The notes under the pieces are model-generated. The model did no database searches. It was not told the DNA's origin and saw only the letters and a list, made by a program, of their open reading frames with translations. The position numbers and the translations under genes are program-made. Below, piece by piece: positions 35,502-44,541 of a stretch of DNA of 64,000 bases. The stretch lies in assembly GCA_903882935.1 (NCBI GenBank), contig CAIRZB010000004.1:1-64000 (forward strand), given 5' to 3'. The stretch is from an uncultured Parafilimonas sp. (GTDB lineage Bacteria; Bacteroidota; Bacteroidia; Chitinophagales; Chitinophagaceae). How positions within the stretch are numbered: the stretch's first letter is position 1; every line of letters starts with the position of its first letter.

Positions 35502-37679
35502 ATGTCTGTTATCCAAAGGATTCAGGAAAAGCAAAAATGGGTTTTTGGCACAATCGCTGCCGCCTTATTTATTTTTGTTATCCAGGATGCGTTTTTTAAA
35601 AGCGGTAATTCTTCCAGAGCTACCACTATTGGCAATGTTAACGGTGAAACTATAGAATACACCGATTTTGAAAATGAAGCAACCCTGATTAAAGAAGTTA
35701 ATTCTCAACAGCAGATTGACCAAGACCAATTGAACGAGTATGTTTGGAGCCAATCTGTTAACAGAACACTTAATAAACAGGAAGTTGATAAACTTGGTTT
35801 GGTGTATAGCGGTAAGGAATTTGGTGATGCCGTGGCCAGTAACAACCCTCCGGAAAATATACGCAACCAATTTGGTGACCGCCAATCCGGTGCTTACAAC
35901 CCGGAAATGGCCAAAGGCTATTTAACGCAGGTAAACGCACTGATTAAGAAAAACCCCAGTGCCGCACAGGCGCAAATGGCTTATTACAGTATTATTAAAA
36001 CAACCGAAGACCAGGAATTGGCAAAAAAATACCAAAGCCTTGTAACAGGTGCTGTATATGCGCCAAAATGGCTTGCCCAAAAAACCAGCGCTGATAATAG
36101 TGCTATTGCTAACGTATCATTTGTAGAGGTGCCATACCAAACTATTGCAGATTCGTTGGTAAAGGTTAGCGATGATGAGGTGGCTGATTATATTAAACGG
36201 CACAGTAAAGAGTTTGAGCAAAAAGAGGAAACTAGGCAAGTTGCATATGTACCTTTTGACGCGTCACCTAGCCATACTGACTCTGCAGCGGTTATTGCTG
36301 ATTTGGAGTCATCAAAGGAAGAATTTAGAACAACGACTGACTTAAAAACGTTTTTGCAAGCTAAGGAATCTAAATTGAGGTTTTACGATGGTTATATTGG
36401 TAAAGCCAATATACAACAGCCTAACAAGGATACTTTGTTTAAAATGCAAACTGGCCAACTTTTAGGACCGTATGTTGATGGAAACAGTTTTGTTGTAGCA
36501 CGTTTAGTTGGCACTAAACAATGGCCAGATTCAGCCAAGGTGAGGCATATATTGGTGTCTACCCACCAGCCCGACCAAACTACAGGGCAGCTACAAAGGA
36601 TAGCAGATGATAGCACAGCCAGCAAAAGGTTAGATAGTGCCATCGCTGAAATAAAAGCCGGCAAAAGCTGGGATTCTGTTTGTTTGAAGTATTCTGACGA
36701 CCCAGGTTCTAAAACCAAAGGTGGTGTGTATGATTTTTTTGCAGCCAACGCCCAAATGGCTGAAACGTTTAATGATTTTTCGTTTGACGGTAAAAAAGGT
36801 GAGTTTAAAAAAATACATTCAGAGTTTGGATTTCATTATATGCAGGTGCTTGACCAAAAAGGTTCGCAAACCGCGTACAAGTTTGCTTACTTGGCAAAAC
36901 CCATTGTAGAAAGCCAAGCCACTGACGACTCAGTAAGGGAAGAAGCATCTAAGTTTGCATCTTCAGTAACCGGTTCAAACAGCATGAAGTTATTTTACGA
37001 CAACGCTGCAAAAATTGGCAAGCAGCCGATGGTAGTACCAGGTATTCAAGAAAATGCTTTTGCTATCGGTAACCCAGGCTATCCTGGTTCATTAGGTAAA
37101 GGCCGCCCTTTTATTAAATGGGTGTACCAAGCCTCAATAGGGTCTATCTCAGACCAGCCTTATAAATTTGGCGATAAGTATATAGTGGCAATACTTACTG
37201 GTATTAACAAGCCCGGTTTAATGAGTGTAGAAACGGCTAGGCCAATGGTTGAAGCGAAGATTAGGAGTGAGAAAAAGGCCAAGACAATAATCGACACAAA
37301 AATAAAAGGCGGCACGTTGGAAGCGATTGCGCAAAGCAATGGCCAACAAGTGCAGATTGCAGACAGCCTTTATTTTCAGTCAAGGGGTAAGTTTGGGTCA
37401 GTTGTTAACTCAGAACCCGCTGTAATAGGTGCTGCATTCAACAAACAATTACAGGGCAAGCTTAGCCAGCCCATAGCAGGCCTAAGTGGCGTTTTTGTAA
37501 TAAAAGGCAACAGCATAGCGGGTGTAGCATCTACCGACACAAATTTAGAGGGCCAGCGCAAAGGATTGGAGTATACATTGAAAAGCCAAGTTATGCAACA
37601 GCAACAACCAAGGCAAGGTGGTATAAGCCCCTTACAAAAAGCGGCCGACATAAAAGATTACAGGTCTAAATTCTTTTAG
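35502..37679 (+). CDS. PpiD-like peptidylprolyl isomerase/foldase
   Basis: A 725-residue periplasmic chaperone anchored by one N-terminal helix (KQKWVFGTIAAALFIFVIQD, about 10-29), followed by a SurA_N-like helical region and a parvulin domain (about 345-455: SAKVRHILVSTHQ, AEIKAGKSWDSVCLKYSDDPGSK, FHYMQVLDQKG). A second, more diverged parvulin-like part follows before the C terminus. PpiD proteins help outer-membrane proteins leave the Sec translocon. The start is ATG 35502, right after the origin-like gap. Monocistronic, with a strong terminator at 37707. The coding strand is G-rich over C, opposite to mnmG. Confidence 0.92.
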   Translation: MSVIQRIQEKQKWVFGTIAAALFIFVIQDAFFKSGNSSRATTIGNVNGETIEYTDFENEATLIKEVNSQQQIDQDQLNEYVWSQSVNRTLNKQEVDKLGLVYSGKEFGDAVASNNPPENIRNQFGDRQSGAYNPEMAKGYLTQVNALIKKNPSAAQAQMAYYSIIKTTEDQELAKKYQSLVTGAVYAPKWLAQKTSADNSAIANVSFVEVPYQTIADSLVKVSDDEVADYIKRHSKEFEQKEETRQVAYVPFDASPSHTDSAAVIADLESSKEEFRTTTDLKTFLQAKESKLRFYDGYIGKANIQQPNKDTLFKMQTGQLLGPYVDGNSFVVARLVGTKQWPDSAKVRHILVSTHQPDQTTGQLQRIADDSTASKRLDSAIAEIKAGKSWDSVCLKYSDDPGSKTKGGVYDFFAANAQMAETFNDFSFDGKKGEFKKIHSEFGFHYMQVLDQKGSQTAYKFAYLAKPIVESQATDDSVREEASKFASSVTGSNSMKLFYDNAAKIGKQPMVVPGIQENAFAIGNPGYPGSLGKGRPFIKWVYQASIGSISDQPYKFGDKYIVAILTGINKPGLMSVETARPMVEAKIRSEKKAKTIIDTKIKGGTLEAIAQSNGQQVQIADSLYFQSRGKFGSVVNSEPAVIGAAFNKQLQGKLSQPIAGLSGVFVIKGNSIAGVASTDTNLEGQRKGLEYTLKSQVMQQQQPRQGGISPLQKAADIKDYRSKFF

Positions 37680-37706
37680 CAAATTAGCCTTTATACTTTT
37701 TTTTAG

Positions 37707-37737
37707 AACGCCCCGCAAATTTTGTGGGGCGTTTTTA
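37707..37737 (+). terminator. Terminator of the PpiD-like gene
   Basis: Stem AACGCCCC (37707-37714) with GGGGCGTT (37726-37733), extended by G-U and A-T pairs towards the loop, followed by T residues. Confidence 0.93.
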
Positions 37738-38065
37738 TTAATACTGAATTAGGCTGCCTTGCTGAGGACTGAGTAGCCATATTTTAGTAAAAAGGGTTTA
37801 TAGGAAAGAGGATAATGCTAACCAATGTTATAATGCTGTAATACGGAAGCCGTGTTGCGTTACTTACCGCTGGTAAGTTTGGGAAAAATGGAAAACTTAG
37901 AAAAAGTATTGGTTTTGACGTACAAAAATAGCATTGGTGTAAGGTTGAAATTGCGGAAATAACTGATTTGGTATTGATACGGGATAATTGTGCATTAAAA
38001 AGCAGACAGTTTATTGACCTTTTTCAAATTTATAATGGGAAAATACTAGAGATAATGTTGCTATG
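37738..38065. other. Gene-free stretch
   Basis: I see no convincing gene, RNA or repeat here. A 36-codon frame from about 37848 is too short to support and has no recognisable product. Confidence 0.5.
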
Positions 38066-38119
38066 AAAAATTATGTGGGTTGCTAAAGTGACTACCATTT
38101 TACTTAGGCAACCCACATA
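38066..38119 (-). terminator. Possible terminator of the TPR protein gene
   Basis: A 12-base-pair perfect stem (TATGTGGGTTGC, 38072-38083, complement at 38108-38119) with a 24-base loop; on the minus strand it is followed by a short U run. Confidence 0.65.
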
Positions 38120-38124
38120 TTAAA

Positions 38125-39135
38125 TCAGTCGGCATAGTATTGCCCGGATGGAATTTTAAATACGATGCTGTGTAGCATTTGCATCCATTGCGCCAATTGG
38201 TCTGCATGGGTTTTTTGCCAATTTTCGTATTTGTCAGCGTCGGCCGCATTACCAAAAAGCCATTGGTTATAGGCATCAAATATTTTATAGTCAACCAATT
38301 GTTTGTGCAGATCGAATAAGCGGTAAGGGTATTGTTTGGCGTTACCTGTGGTAACCCAGTCTAAAATGAAGCGCCACCGCAGTTCAATTAGGTTTTCTAC
38401 CGAAACACTGTCAATTTTTTCGTTGATATTTTTGTTTAAGATGCGCGCTACCATATTTGTAAAACCCTTTCCACCAGCCGCGGCTTTTTTTAGGGTATTG
38501 CCTTCCAGTAATTTTTTATAGCCCTGTAGCAGCATGTTTTTTATCTCTTCCGTTCTTGGGGTATAGCTCTCAATATTTACAAATATCTCCCCGTACAATA
38601 GGCCTTTTAAAAGGTTACGGTTGTTTACATAATATTTGCAGGCATAATAATAGTTGCCGTTGTTGTTTACATCAGCTTGTATACCCTTTTCCCAGGTGTT
38701 AATGGCCGCAACAGCATCGTTATCCTGAAAAAGTAGGTCGCCATATTCGCTAAAAAGCACCCCGCTGGTGGGGAATTTCTTAACACCTTCTTTGTACATT
38801 TTAGTACCTTCTTTGTACTCAGCCAACTCTTTGTACGTTGAACCCAACAATTGGTAACACTGAACATCCGCATCGGGCCTTTCTGTTAGTCTTTTACCCA
38901 ACTGGAGGGATGTTACAAAGTCGCGTTTTAAAATATTCGCGAAAAGCTGGTCTTTTAATAAAGCTAAGTTGTTTGGTTCGCCCTTTAATGCACTGTCTAG
39001 CGTTTTGCAGGCTGCATCAAAATCACCAGCCTGCATTTGGCTACGTGCCAATACTTGCAGCGAGTTTATACCCTGCGCCGATGTAGTTTGCAAAACAACT
39101 AAGGCAAAAGCCAACAAAGCTATTAATTTGGTCAT
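38125..39135 (-). CDS. Secreted tetratricopeptide-repeat protein
   Basis: A signal peptide (residues 1-20, ending TTSAQG) precedes about four degenerate TPR units (NSLQVLARSQMQAGDFDAAC, NLALLKDQLFANILKRDF, CYQLLGSTYKELAEYKEG, GVLFSEYGDLLFQDNDAVAA). The C-terminal third (220-336) is helical with no known domain. It should be a periplasmic or outer-membrane-associated scaffold; partner unknown. The gene begins 7 bases after the end of the DUF1015 gene on the same strand, so it probably forms an operon with serC and DUF1015. Confidence 0.8.
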   Translation of the reverse strand: MTKLIALLAFALVVLQTTSAQGINSLQVLARSQMQAGDFDAACKTLDSALKGEPNNLALLKDQLFANILKRDFVTSLQLGKRLTERPDADVQCYQLLGSTYKELAEYKEGTKMYKEGVKKFPTSGVLFSEYGDLLFQDNDAVAAINTWEKGIQADVNNNGNYYYACKYYVNNRNLLKGLLYGEIFVNIESYTPRTEEIKNMLLQGYKKLLEGNTLKKAAAGGKGFTNMVARILNKNINEKIDSVSVENLIELRWRFILDWVTTGNAKQYPYRLFDLHKQLVDYKIFDAYNQWLFGNAADADKYENWQKTHADQLAQWMQMLHSIVFKIPSGQYYAD

Positions 39136-39142
39136 ATACCGT

Positions 39143-40375
39143 TTATTCGTGTATCAAGTGGGTAAGGAGGCCATCCCGCAGTTTTGGCTCAAACCATGTG
39201 CTTTTTGGGGGCATAACATTACCGCTGTCGGCAATGGCAAACAGCTGTTCAATGCTAACTGGGTAAAGGCTAAAGGCCGCTGCCATTTCACCGCCGTTAA
39301 CTCTTTTTTCCAACTCCCCTAAGCCACGTATTCCGCCAACAAAATCAATATTTTTTTCGGTACGGGGGTCAAGGATGTTTAGCAACTTGCCAAGAATATT
39401 ATCCTGCAAAATGGTTACATCCAGCACACCAATAGGGTCGTCGGCCAAAAAAGTTCCGGCCTTGGCAGTTAGTTTATACCATTTTTTTTGCAGGTAAAGG
39501 CCAAAATCGTGCAGTTGGGTTGGCTTAACTGCTTCTATAGCATCTTCTACCAAAAAATTTTCGCGCAGCTTGTTAATAAAATCCTCCGTTGAGTAGCCGT
39601 TTAAAGTTTTAACCAACCGGTTGTAGTCCATTATATACAGCTGGCTTGCCGGAAAAAGCGTGGTGAGGAAATAATCTGCGTCGGCCGATTTTTCGGCACC
39701 CAAGGCTTGCCTAACTTTTGCCGCAGATGCTGCGCGGTGGTGGCCGTCGGCTATATAGGTGCAGGGTACTTCTTTATCAAAATACTGGGTTATTGTTTTA
39801 ACAACATCGCTGTCGCTCACTATCCAAACAGTGTGACTTATGCCGTCGTCTGCTGTAAAATCGTACACGGGGCCTTTTTTCATCCAGTTTTCAACAAGCT
39901 CATCAATTACTTGTACGTTGCGGTAGGCCAAAAACACATTGCCGGTTTGTGCGCCAATGGTTTTCATGTGGTCAATCCGGTCCTTCTCTTTTTCTGGCCT
40001 GGTAAACTCGTGCTTTTTTATAATGTTGTTTTCATAATCGTCAATACTGCTTACGCAAACCAAACCTGTTTGGCTTCGGCCATTCATTATTAGGCGATAT
40101 ATATAGTAGCATTCCCTGTCATCTCTAAACAGTACGTCACGTTTAATGAAGGCTTCTAAGTTTTGCTTTGCCTTTTCATACACCTCTACCGAATGCACAT
40201 CGGTTGTTTCTGGCAAGTCAATTTCACTTTTAGTGATGTGTAAAAATGATGACGGGTTGCCTTGTGCTTCAATTTTCGCCTCGGCACTGTTTAATACGTC
40301 ATATGGTTTGCTTGCCACTTGTTTGGCAAGTTGTGCGTGGGGCCTTAATGCTTTAAAGGGTCTTATGTTGCTCAT
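39143..40375 (-). CDS. DUF1015 family protein
   Basis: A 410-residue DUF1015 protein. It begins IRPFKALRPHAQLAKQVASKPYDV, contains KHEFTRPEKEKDRIDHMKTIGAQTGNVFLAY and YIADGHHRAASAAKV with the typical DGHHR motif, plus GVLDVTILQDNIL and GLGELEKRVNGGEMAAAFSLYPV. Function is unknown; the family is often next to serC and serA, as here, where serC ends 44 bases upstream. That suggests a role near serine or phosphoserine metabolism, which is inference. The start ATG 40375 is well placed. Confidence 0.92.
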   Translation of the reverse strand: MSNIRPFKALRPHAQLAKQVASKPYDVLNSAEAKIEAQGNPSSFLHITKSEIDLPETTDVHSVEVYEKAKQNLEAFIKRDVLFRDDRECYYIYRLIMNGRSQTGLVCVSSIDDYENNIIKKHEFTRPEKEKDRIDHMKTIGAQTGNVFLAYRNVQVIDELVENWMKKGPVYDFTADDGISHTVWIVSDSDVVKTITQYFDKEVPCTYIADGHHRAASAAKVRQALGAEKSADADYFLTTLFPASQLYIMDYNRLVKTLNGYSTEDFINKLRENFLVEDAIEAVKPTQLHDFGLYLQKKWYKLTAKAGTFLADDPIGVLDVTILQDNILGKLLNILDPRTEKNIDFVGGIRGLGELEKRVNGGEMAAAFSLYPVSIEQLFAIADSGNVMPPKSTWFEPKLRDGLLTHLIHE

Positions 40376-40419
40376 TAATATATTATTGAATTTGGTAATC
40401 GCTTATTTAAGGTGTTTCT

Positions 40420-41490
40420 TTAACCATGGCTTATCGCAAAATATTGCATAAGGCTGCACAATGCTTCAACGCTGCTTAGCGGCATGGCATTGTACATAGA
40501 TACCCTAAGGCCCCCTACACTTCTATGCCCCTTAATGCCCACCATGCCATTTTGTTTGCACTCGTCTAAAAAGGCTGTTTCAAGTGCTTCGTCTTTTAGG
40601 AAAAAAGTGGCGTTCATCAGGCTTCTGTCTTCTTTCGCTACAATTGGTGTGAAGAGTGGCAAGCTATCGAGCGTATTATAAAATAAGTTGGCCCTTACTT
40701 TCGCCCTCTTTTCCATCTCTGCAAGGCCACCCTCTTTTTTTATCCAACGCAATGTAAGCATGGCTACATAAATGGCAAATACCGGCGGTGTATTTAGTAA
40801 AGAATTGGCTTCTATATGGCTTTGGTAATCAAGAATGGGCGATATTTTTCGGTTTATAGTACCCAACAGGCTTTTTTTAACCACTACCAAGGTTACACCG
40901 GCCGCACCCATATTTTTTTGGGCACCGGCGTAAATAAGCCCGAACCTGTTAAAATCCATAGGCCTGCTAAAAATATCACTGCTCATATCCGCCACCAGCG
41001 GCACAGTTGTGTCGGGTATGGTGTGCCACTCTGTGCCTTCTACCGTATTGTTGGTAGTGTAATGCAGGTATTTTGCATCAGTGGGTACAGTAAACTCCTT
41101 CGGTATGTATGAGTGCTTTTTGTCTTTTGATGATGCAACAACGTTCACATTGCCAAATAGCTTGGCTTCTTTTATGGCTTTGCTTCCCCAAATGCCGTTA
41201 TCGCAGTAAGCGGCTGTTTCGGTATCACCCAGTAGGTTAAGCGGTACTTGCATAAACTGGGTTGTAGCACCACCTTGTAAAAACAGAACTTCATGGTCTT
41301 CCCCTAACTGCATAAATTCCTTCACTAACAATTTGGCTTCTTCAATAACATCCACAAACCAGGAGGTACGGTGGCCTATTTCCAGTATGGATAACCCTAA
41401 ATTGTTGAAATTTAAAATAGCTTCCGCAGACTGTGTTAAAACCTCCTGTGGAAGCACAGATGGGCCTGAATTAAAATTGTGCTTCTGCAT
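40420..41490 (-). CDS. serC: Phosphoserine aminotransferase SerC
   Basis: SerC makes phosphoserine from 3-phosphohydroxypyruvate and glutamate, and 4-phosphohydroxythreonine for pyridoxal phosphate. The N terminus MQKHNFNSGPSVLP (start 41490), the EIGHRTSWF and LFLQGGATTQFM motifs, and the PLP lysine in GAQKNMGAAG are clear, with the GGLRVSMYNAM end. The frame extends upstream to 41553 but the added residues are not conserved. Length 357 is usual. serA, normally next, is absent: the next gene is DUF1015 (44 bases). The three genes serC, DUF1015 and the TPR gene run as one unit. Confidence 0.95.
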   Translation of the reverse strand: MQKHNFNSGPSVLPQEVLTQSAEAILNFNNLGLSILEIGHRTSWFVDVIEEAKLLVKEFMQLGEDHEVLFLQGGATTQFMQVPLNLLGDTETAAYCDNGIWGSKAIKEAKLFGNVNVVASSKDKKHSYIPKEFTVPTDAKYLHYTTNNTVEGTEWHTIPDTTVPLVADMSSDIFSRPMDFNRFGLIYAGAQKNMGAAGVTLVVVKKSLLGTINRKISPILDYQSHIEANSLLNTPPVFAIYVAMLTLRWIKKEGGLAEMEKRAKVRANLFYNTLDSLPLFTPIVAKEDRSLMNATFFLKDEALETAFLDECKQNGMVGIKGHRSVGGLRVSMYNAMPLSSVEALCSLMQYFAISHG

Positions 41491-41556
41491 TGTTACCGTT
41501 TGAGAGCGCAAAATAACGCAATTTGGCCCTAACGGCAATGGTAAACGGCTCAATTA

Positions 41557-41591
41557 GTCATTAAGGTCATTAGTCACTGGGTCATTAAGGT
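41557..41591 (+). repeat. Short direct repeat upstream of serC
   Basis: GTCATTAAGGT occurs at 41557-41567 and 41581-41591, with CATTAGTCACTG between. Similar GTCATTA-rich spacers are common between Bacteroidota genes. Confidence 0.5.
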
Positions 41592-41702
41592 ATTAATAAA
41601 AGGCCCTTGGAGATTATTTGTTTGAAAAAAACGCCCCCAAAAGAAAATCTATTTTTGCACAATATCAATTACCTTATTTACCCAATAACCATTGGCTAGA
41701 AG

Positions 41703-42341
41703 TTATTCAACGTCGCTAACGCCGCCCGAAATGGCAAACTTCATGGCATCTGCCGCAGGAATATTGTTCAGGGGTTTAATATTTTTCTTGGGCACAAAGT
41801 AAATAATGCCCGTGATGGCGTACGAGAGGGGTATGTACACAACGGCGTGGTCAAGCAAGTCAAAGTTTGTTGCATCGTCCTGTGTTATAAACCCAATGCG
41901 CCAAACATCTGGCCCGTCAACATTTACCAATACCGGCTTGGTAAACTTTTTCTTATTGCCTGCAAACGCCTCTAAAAAGTCTTTTACCGAGGTATAGATA
42001 AACTTTACTCCGGGCGTACGCTCCAGTACGGCATCAAAAAAGTCAATAATCTTTGTTACGATAAATGTGGAGGAAATACTGCCTACCAGCAACACAAATA
42101 CTACCACCACCACAAAACCCAAGCCGGGGATGTGGCGAAGCTCACCAGTTTGGGTATTTAAAAAATTAGGGAAGAAATAATGGATGGTGGCGGGTAATAT
42201 GCCGTCAACTTTGTCAAACAGCCAAAGGATGGAGTAAATACTAATGCCAGCCGGCACCAATACCACCAGCCCTTGAAAAAAAACCTGCAATAATTTTTTT
42301 ATGCGTAGCCTTACAAGCAACCGGCGTCTTAAGTTAGTCAT
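41703..42341 (-). CDS. DUF502 family membrane protein
   Basis: The 212-residue product has two membrane helices (about 22-42 LLQVFFQGLVVLVPAGISIYS, and 72-95 LGFVVVVVFVLLVGSISSTFIV) and the DUF502 core VLERTPGVKFIYTSVKDFLEAF, KPVLVN and FITQDD. DUF502 proteins (LIAS1-like) are widespread but uncharacterised; plant relatives influence auxin traits. It is monocistronic, divergent from the TetR-type gene at 42548 with 206 bases between. Confidence 0.9.
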   Translation of the reverse strand: MTNLRRRLLVRLRIKKLLQVFFQGLVVLVPAGISIYSILWLFDKVDGILPATIHYFFPNFLNTQTGELRHIPGLGFVVVVVFVLLVGSISSTFIVTKIIDFFDAVLERTPGVKFIYTSVKDFLEAFAGNKKKFTKPVLVNVDGPDVWRIGFITQDDATNFDLLDHAVVYIPLSYAITGIIYFVPKKNIKPLNNIPAADAMKFAISGGVSDVE

Positions 42342-42547
42342 GGCTTTCCGGTTTTATTTAAAGCGTAAAGTAACCAATTTAATTGTTAACTGTGTATAAA
42401 CATTCGTAACATATTCATTTTTAGACCGTTACAATATACTTGCAAATTGGCCCAATACCGCTCATCACAAATTACTGCCTTTTTAACGTTGGAAACTAAA
42501 ATAACGAAAATAGTTTCCATAGTTTTGCGCCAGATTTTATTGAAATT

Positions 42548-43180
42548 ATGGAACCGAAGGAAAGGATATTACAAAAAGCTGCAGACTTGTTTTTTAGGTA
42601 CGGCATACGGTCTGTTACCATGGATGAAATTGCAGGCCAGTTGGGCATATCTAAAAAAACAATCTACCAGTATTATACCGACAAAGATGAAATAGTTGAA
42701 GGTATAATTGACAGAGAGATAGTGCAAAACGAATGTAAATGCAACACGTATTGCAGCGATAGTGAAAACGCGATACATGAAATTATGCTGTCTTTGGATG
42801 GCATGGAAGAAATGCTAAAAGCTACCAACCCGCTGATAATGTACGATTTGGAGAAACACCATATAAAAGCCCATAAAAAGTTTAAAAACCACACCGGCCA
42901 GTTTTGGTACAATATAATAGTAGACAACTTGGAAAGGGGGATAAAAGAAGGCTTGTACCGGCCAGAGTTGAACAAAGACATTGTGGCAAAATACCGCATA
43001 GAATCGGTATTTATAAGTTTTAACCAAGATATGTTTCCACATAGCAAATACATGATCAGCGATGTGGGCAGAGAAATTGGCACGCTATTTCTATACAGCA
43101 TAGCGACACAGCAAGGGGTGGAAATGATTGAAAAATATAGCCGTGAGGCAAACCAAAACAAACAGAAACTGTATGTATAA
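42548..43180 (+). CDS. TetR/AcrR family transcriptional regulator
   Basis: The N-terminal helix-turn-helix (residues 5-50: KERILQKAADLFFRYGIRSVTMDEIAGQLGISKKTIYQYYTDKDEI) is a typical TetR DNA-binding domain, followed by a helical ligand-binding domain. The stop overlaps the start of the TolC-like gene by 8 bases, so this regulator heads the efflux operon tolC-MFP-RND, and should repress it in response to a drug or metabolite. The long A+T-rich leader before it is the likely operator region. Confidence 0.94.
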   Translation: MEPKERILQKAADLFFRYGIRSVTMDEIAGQLGISKKTIYQYYTDKDEIVEGIIDREIVQNECKCNTYCSDSENAIHEIMLSLDGMEEMLKATNPLIMYDLEKHHIKAHKKFKNHTGQFWYNIIVDNLERGIKEGLYRPELNKDIVAKYRIESVFISFNQDMFPHSKYMISDVGREIGTLFLYSIATQQGVEMIEKYSREANQNKQKLYV

Positions 43181-44531
43181 AAAAAAGATGATCACGGTGG
43201 CATTGATGCTAATAGCCACTTACCTAAACCACAGGGTACAAGCCCAACAAAAGCCAACACCGGAAAAACATGCGTTTTCAATTCAACAGTGTATTGATTT
43301 TGCGCATGCGCATAACACCCAAGTGAAAAATGCGTTGATCGATTATCAGCTACAAGTGCAAACTAACCGCGGAGTAACAGCAGGAGCATTGCCTAAAGTT
43401 ACGGCAAGTGCAGGGCTGACAGATTATATTGATATACCTACCAGCCTGCTGCCAGGCGAAATTTTTGGCGGCACACCGGGTACATTTATACCCGTTAAGT
43501 TTGGTACCAAGTACAACTCCAACGTAAGCGTGAGCCTGCAACAAGCAATATTTGACGGCCAAGTGTTTGTAGGGCTAAAGGCAAGGGAAACCTCGCTTAA
43601 ATATGCAATGAAGAATGTTGAGGTTACGGAGCAAGCAATAAAAGTAAACATCTACAAGATTTACTACCAATTAGTAGTTTCAAAAACGCAAATTGATTTG
43701 ATTAATGCCAATATTGCCAGGGCTCAAAAACTGGCAAGCGATACCAAGGCAATACATGACAATGGGTTTGGAGAACAAATTGATGTTGATAAAGCAAATG
43801 TGCAGCTAGCCAACCTACAAACGGAGAAAGTGAAACTGCAAAATACCATAGATAACGGCTATTTGGGTTTAAAGTATTTACTAGGCATGCCCATTGCCGA
43901 TGAATTGGTGCTTACCGATGGCATTACTGAAGACGATATAAAAACAGGCTTAATGGATGACACCGCCTACCAATATACAGACCGGAAAGACTTTCAGTAT
44001 TTGCAATTAGTGCGTACGCTGAACGATTTTAATATAAAACGCTACCAATTAAGCGCACTGCCCGTACTAAGCCTAAGCGGCGTTTATACAAAAACAGCCC
44101 AGCGCTCTAAGTTCGACATTTTTGGCAAAGGCGATTGGTTTACAACTTCTTATTTGGGCCTAAATATTAGTGTTCCGTTATTCGATGGTTTTGCGCGTAA
44201 ATCTAACCTGCAATCTGCGCGGCTGCAATTGAATAAAACAGATAATTTGATAGACGACTTGAAGATATCCATCGACAATGCAGCGAGCCAAGCAAAAAGC
44301 AGCTTTTCCACGGCTATTTTAACCTTGGACTACCAAAAAAAGAACATGGCTTTAGCGGAACAAGTGTATAGCCAAACAAAAAAGAAATATGAGGCCGGTG
44401 CAGGCTCAACCACCGATATTACCAATGCCGAAACAGACCTAAAAACAGCCCAAACCAATTATATAAGCGCCATGTATGATGCCATTATTGCCAAAATAGA
44501 TTACAACAATGCCATCGGTAAACTTAAATAA
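43173..44531 (+). CDS. TolC-family outer-membrane efflux protein
   Basis: A signal peptide (MYKKKMITVALMLIATYLNHRVQAQ, start 43173) precedes two tandem OEP domains (about 40-240 and 250-450) with long helices such as SIQQCIDFAHAHNTQVKNAL and KTNETQ-like KKYEAGAGSTTDITNAETDLKTAQTNY at the C terminus. It is the outer-membrane tunnel of a tripartite pump. The start overlaps the TetR stop by 8 bases; a longer frame from 43128 runs inside the regulator and is unlikely. The MFP gene starts 10 bases after the stop. Confidence 0.93.
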   Translation: MYKKKMITVALMLIATYLNHRVQAQQKPTPEKHAFSIQQCIDFAHAHNTQVKNALIDYQLQVQTNRGVTAGALPKVTASAGLTDYIDIPTSLLPGEIFGGTPGTFIPVKFGTKYNSNVSVSLQQAIFDGQVFVGLKARETSLKYAMKNVEVTEQAIKVNIYKIYYQLVVSKTQIDLINANIARAQKLASDTKAIHDNGFGEQIDVDKANVQLANLQTEKVKLQNTIDNGYLGLKYLLGMPIADELVLTDGITEDDIKTGLMDDTAYQYTDRKDFQYLQLVRTLNDFNIKRYQLSALPVLSLSGVYTKTAQRSKFDIFGKGDWFTTSYLGLNISVPLFDGFARKSNLQSARLQLNKTDNLIDDLKISIDNAASQAKSSFSTAILTLDYQKKNMALAEQVYSQTKKKYEAGAGSTTDITNAETDLKTAQTNYISAMYDAIIAKIDYNNAIGKLK

Positions 44532-44541
44532 CCCATTAACT

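Noticed and set aside
41491-41553. Longer serC start at 41553
   Set aside because: The added 21 residues (LPLPLGPNCVILRS) are not conserved in SerC; the MQKHNFNSGPS start matches the family.
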